Shown piece by piece: positions 6,654 through 6,878 of a stretch of DNA of 6,878 nucleotides (position 1 is the stretch's first letter; the number at the start of each line of letters is the position of its first letter). Below the pieces are notes generated by a model. That model had not been told where the DNA came from, searched no databases, and worked only from the letters and a program-made list of their open reading frames with translations. The position numbers and the translations under genes were made by a program. This stretch comes from an uncultured Pseudomonadota bacterium (GTDB lineage: Bacteria; Pseudomonadota; Gammaproteobacteria; Methylococcales; Methylomonadaceae): assembly GCA_903902945.1 (NCBI GenBank), contig CAIUWU010000153.1, positions 1 to 6,878 of the forward strand. Direction: 5' to 3'.

Positions 6654-6712
6654 CGTTTTAGCTACCGGAACCTTTACTGAGTAAGCGATTTATGGATCTG
6701 TCATTCAAACTA

Positions 6713-6793
6713 ATTGATAAGGAACTCGAGGCATTTTGAAAGCCCCGAGATTTCCGATGGCTAGCTATTTTAGGAAACAGAGAAGTTATCAAT
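6713..6793. repeat. Separated 8-bp inverted repeat ATTGATAA / TTATCAAT
   Basis: ATTGATAA (6713-6720) and its exact reverse complement TTATCAAT (6786-6793) have centres 73 bp apart, close to seven DNA turns. The first arm, read on the minus strand, continues as TATCAATTAGTTT, one base short of the IHF consensus. They may be paired protein sites upstream of the Xis-like gene; an 8-bp pair could also be chance. Confidence 0.35.
6725..6749. repeat. Imperfect hairpin upstream of the Xis-like gene
   Basis: CTCG (6725-6728) pairs with CGAG (6746-6749), and GGC (6730-6732) with GCC (6742-6744), separated by one A/C mismatch and closed by a 9-nt loop. No T run follows on either strand, so it is not a convincing terminator. 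An operator or chance structure is possible. Confidence 0.3.
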
Positions 6794-6822
6794 ATCTATG
6801 CGGATTTCGGGTTTATAAGTGC

Positions 6823-6837
6823 CATCACCGCATCACC
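6823..6837. repeat. Tandem CATCACC repeat (two units, period 8)
   Basis: CATCACC occurs at 6823-6829 and again at 6831-6837 with one base between. The units could be two half-sites for a regulator on one face of the DNA, or chance, since the unit is only 7 bp. Confidence 0.3.
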
Positions 6838-6840
6838 TTA

Positions 6841-6857
6841 ATTTGCGTTTTGCAAAT
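6841..6857. repeat. Inverted repeat ATTTGC-5-GCAAAT
   Basis: ATTTGC (6841-6846) and GCAAAT (6852-6857) flank five bases, an operator-like dyad directly next to the CATCACC repeat. It lies near the window edge, so its relation to the next gene is not visible. Confidence 0.35.
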
Positions 6858-6878
6858 GCCACAACGCTCTTTAATGCA

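Larger units (their letters stand above)
5248..6878. mobile_element. Left edge of a tRNA-Lys-integrated genomic island or prophage (partial)
   Basis: Up to the tRNA the gene content is conserved core. After it come only a tyrosine integrase and a predicted AlpA/Xis-like regulator on the opposite strand, followed by gene-poor DNA to the window end. This is the usual recombination module at an integrated element's boundary. Base composition does not obviously differ from the core by eye. Whether it is a phage, an ICE or a mobilisable or satellite island cannot be told, because no cargo or structural gene is included. Confidence 0.72.
6654..6878. other. Non-coding stretch upstream of the Xis-like gene
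   Basis: These 225 bp hold no gene I can support on either strand. A promoter for the Xis-integrase pair is expected here, reading on the minus strand, but no -35/-10 pair with acceptable spacing stands out. What can be seen is a set of short repeats: ATTGATAA/TTATCAAT arms, an imperfect hairpin at 6725-6749, a CATCACC tandem and an ATTTGC inverted repeat. The neighbouring gene lies off the right edge. Confidence 0.6.

Noticed and set aside
6692..6739. 15-codon + strand ORF reading MDLSFKLIDKELEAF
   Set aside because: It is too short, lacks a good ribosome binding site and matches nothing recognised. Chance is sufficient.
6725..6749. GC-containing hairpin as a terminator
   Set aside because: The stem has a mismatch and no T run follows on either strand.
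6825..6878. Minus-strand frames open from the right edge, one ending CGICKTQIKVMR and one ending AFAKRKLR
   Set aside because: Only 17 and 14 residues are visible. The CxxC in the first hints at a zinc ribbon, but both frames are open over the same bases and nothing chooses between them or chance.
1..6878. CRISPR array, insertion sequence ends or a second att copy
   Set aside because: No spaced direct repeats, transposase fragments, or repeat of the tRNA 3' end were seen outside 5200-5275.

Overview
The window joins a conserved chromosomal operon to one edge of an integrated element. The organism is almost certainly a gammaproteobacterium. The order frr-uppS-cdsA-dxr-rseP is the classic one for that class, and the UppS, RseP and DsbC residues line up with the E. 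coli proteins at near-constant numbering. A methanotroph of the Methylococcales is possible from overall sequence feel, but this is a weak guess and no marker gene here decides it.

Layout. Bases 1-105 are the last codons of frr (ribosome recycling). Next come uppS (undecaprenyl diphosphate synthase), cdsA (CDP-diacylglycerol synthase), dxr/ispC (first committed step of the MEP isoprenoid pathway) and rseP (site-2 intramembrane protease), all on the + strand. Gaps are 9 and 34 nt, then an ATGA overlap, then 1 nt. Dxr feeds the isoprenoid pool from which UppS makes the lipid carrier for peptidoglycan and O-antigen. CdsA supplies the phospholipid precursor, and RseP cuts the anti-sigma factor in envelope stress. 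The run is therefore an envelope-building and surveillance operon. dsbC (periplasmic disulfide isomerase) follows 36 nt after rseP, where many gammaproteobacteria have bamA.

A tRNA-Lys(UUU) gene with a good sigma-70 promoter and encoded CCA lies at 5200-5275. From its 3' end onward the DNA looks like an integrated element. A complete tyrosine recombinase gene (5365-6444, minus) points into the tRNA. A predicted AlpA/Xis-type helix-turn-helix gene (6294-6653, minus) lies upstream of it and overlaps its start by 151 bp. The 89 bp between tRNA and integrase hold a likely bidirectional terminator, an exact match to the IHF consensus and a perfect 15-bp palindrome, a plausible attachment-site architecture. 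The last 225 bp have no recognisable gene but several short repeats that may be control sites.

No defence, toxin or other novel cargo is visible. If the element carries an undescribed system, it lies beyond the right edge. The parts most worth a second look are the integrase/Xis overlap and the compact recombination site next to the tRNA.
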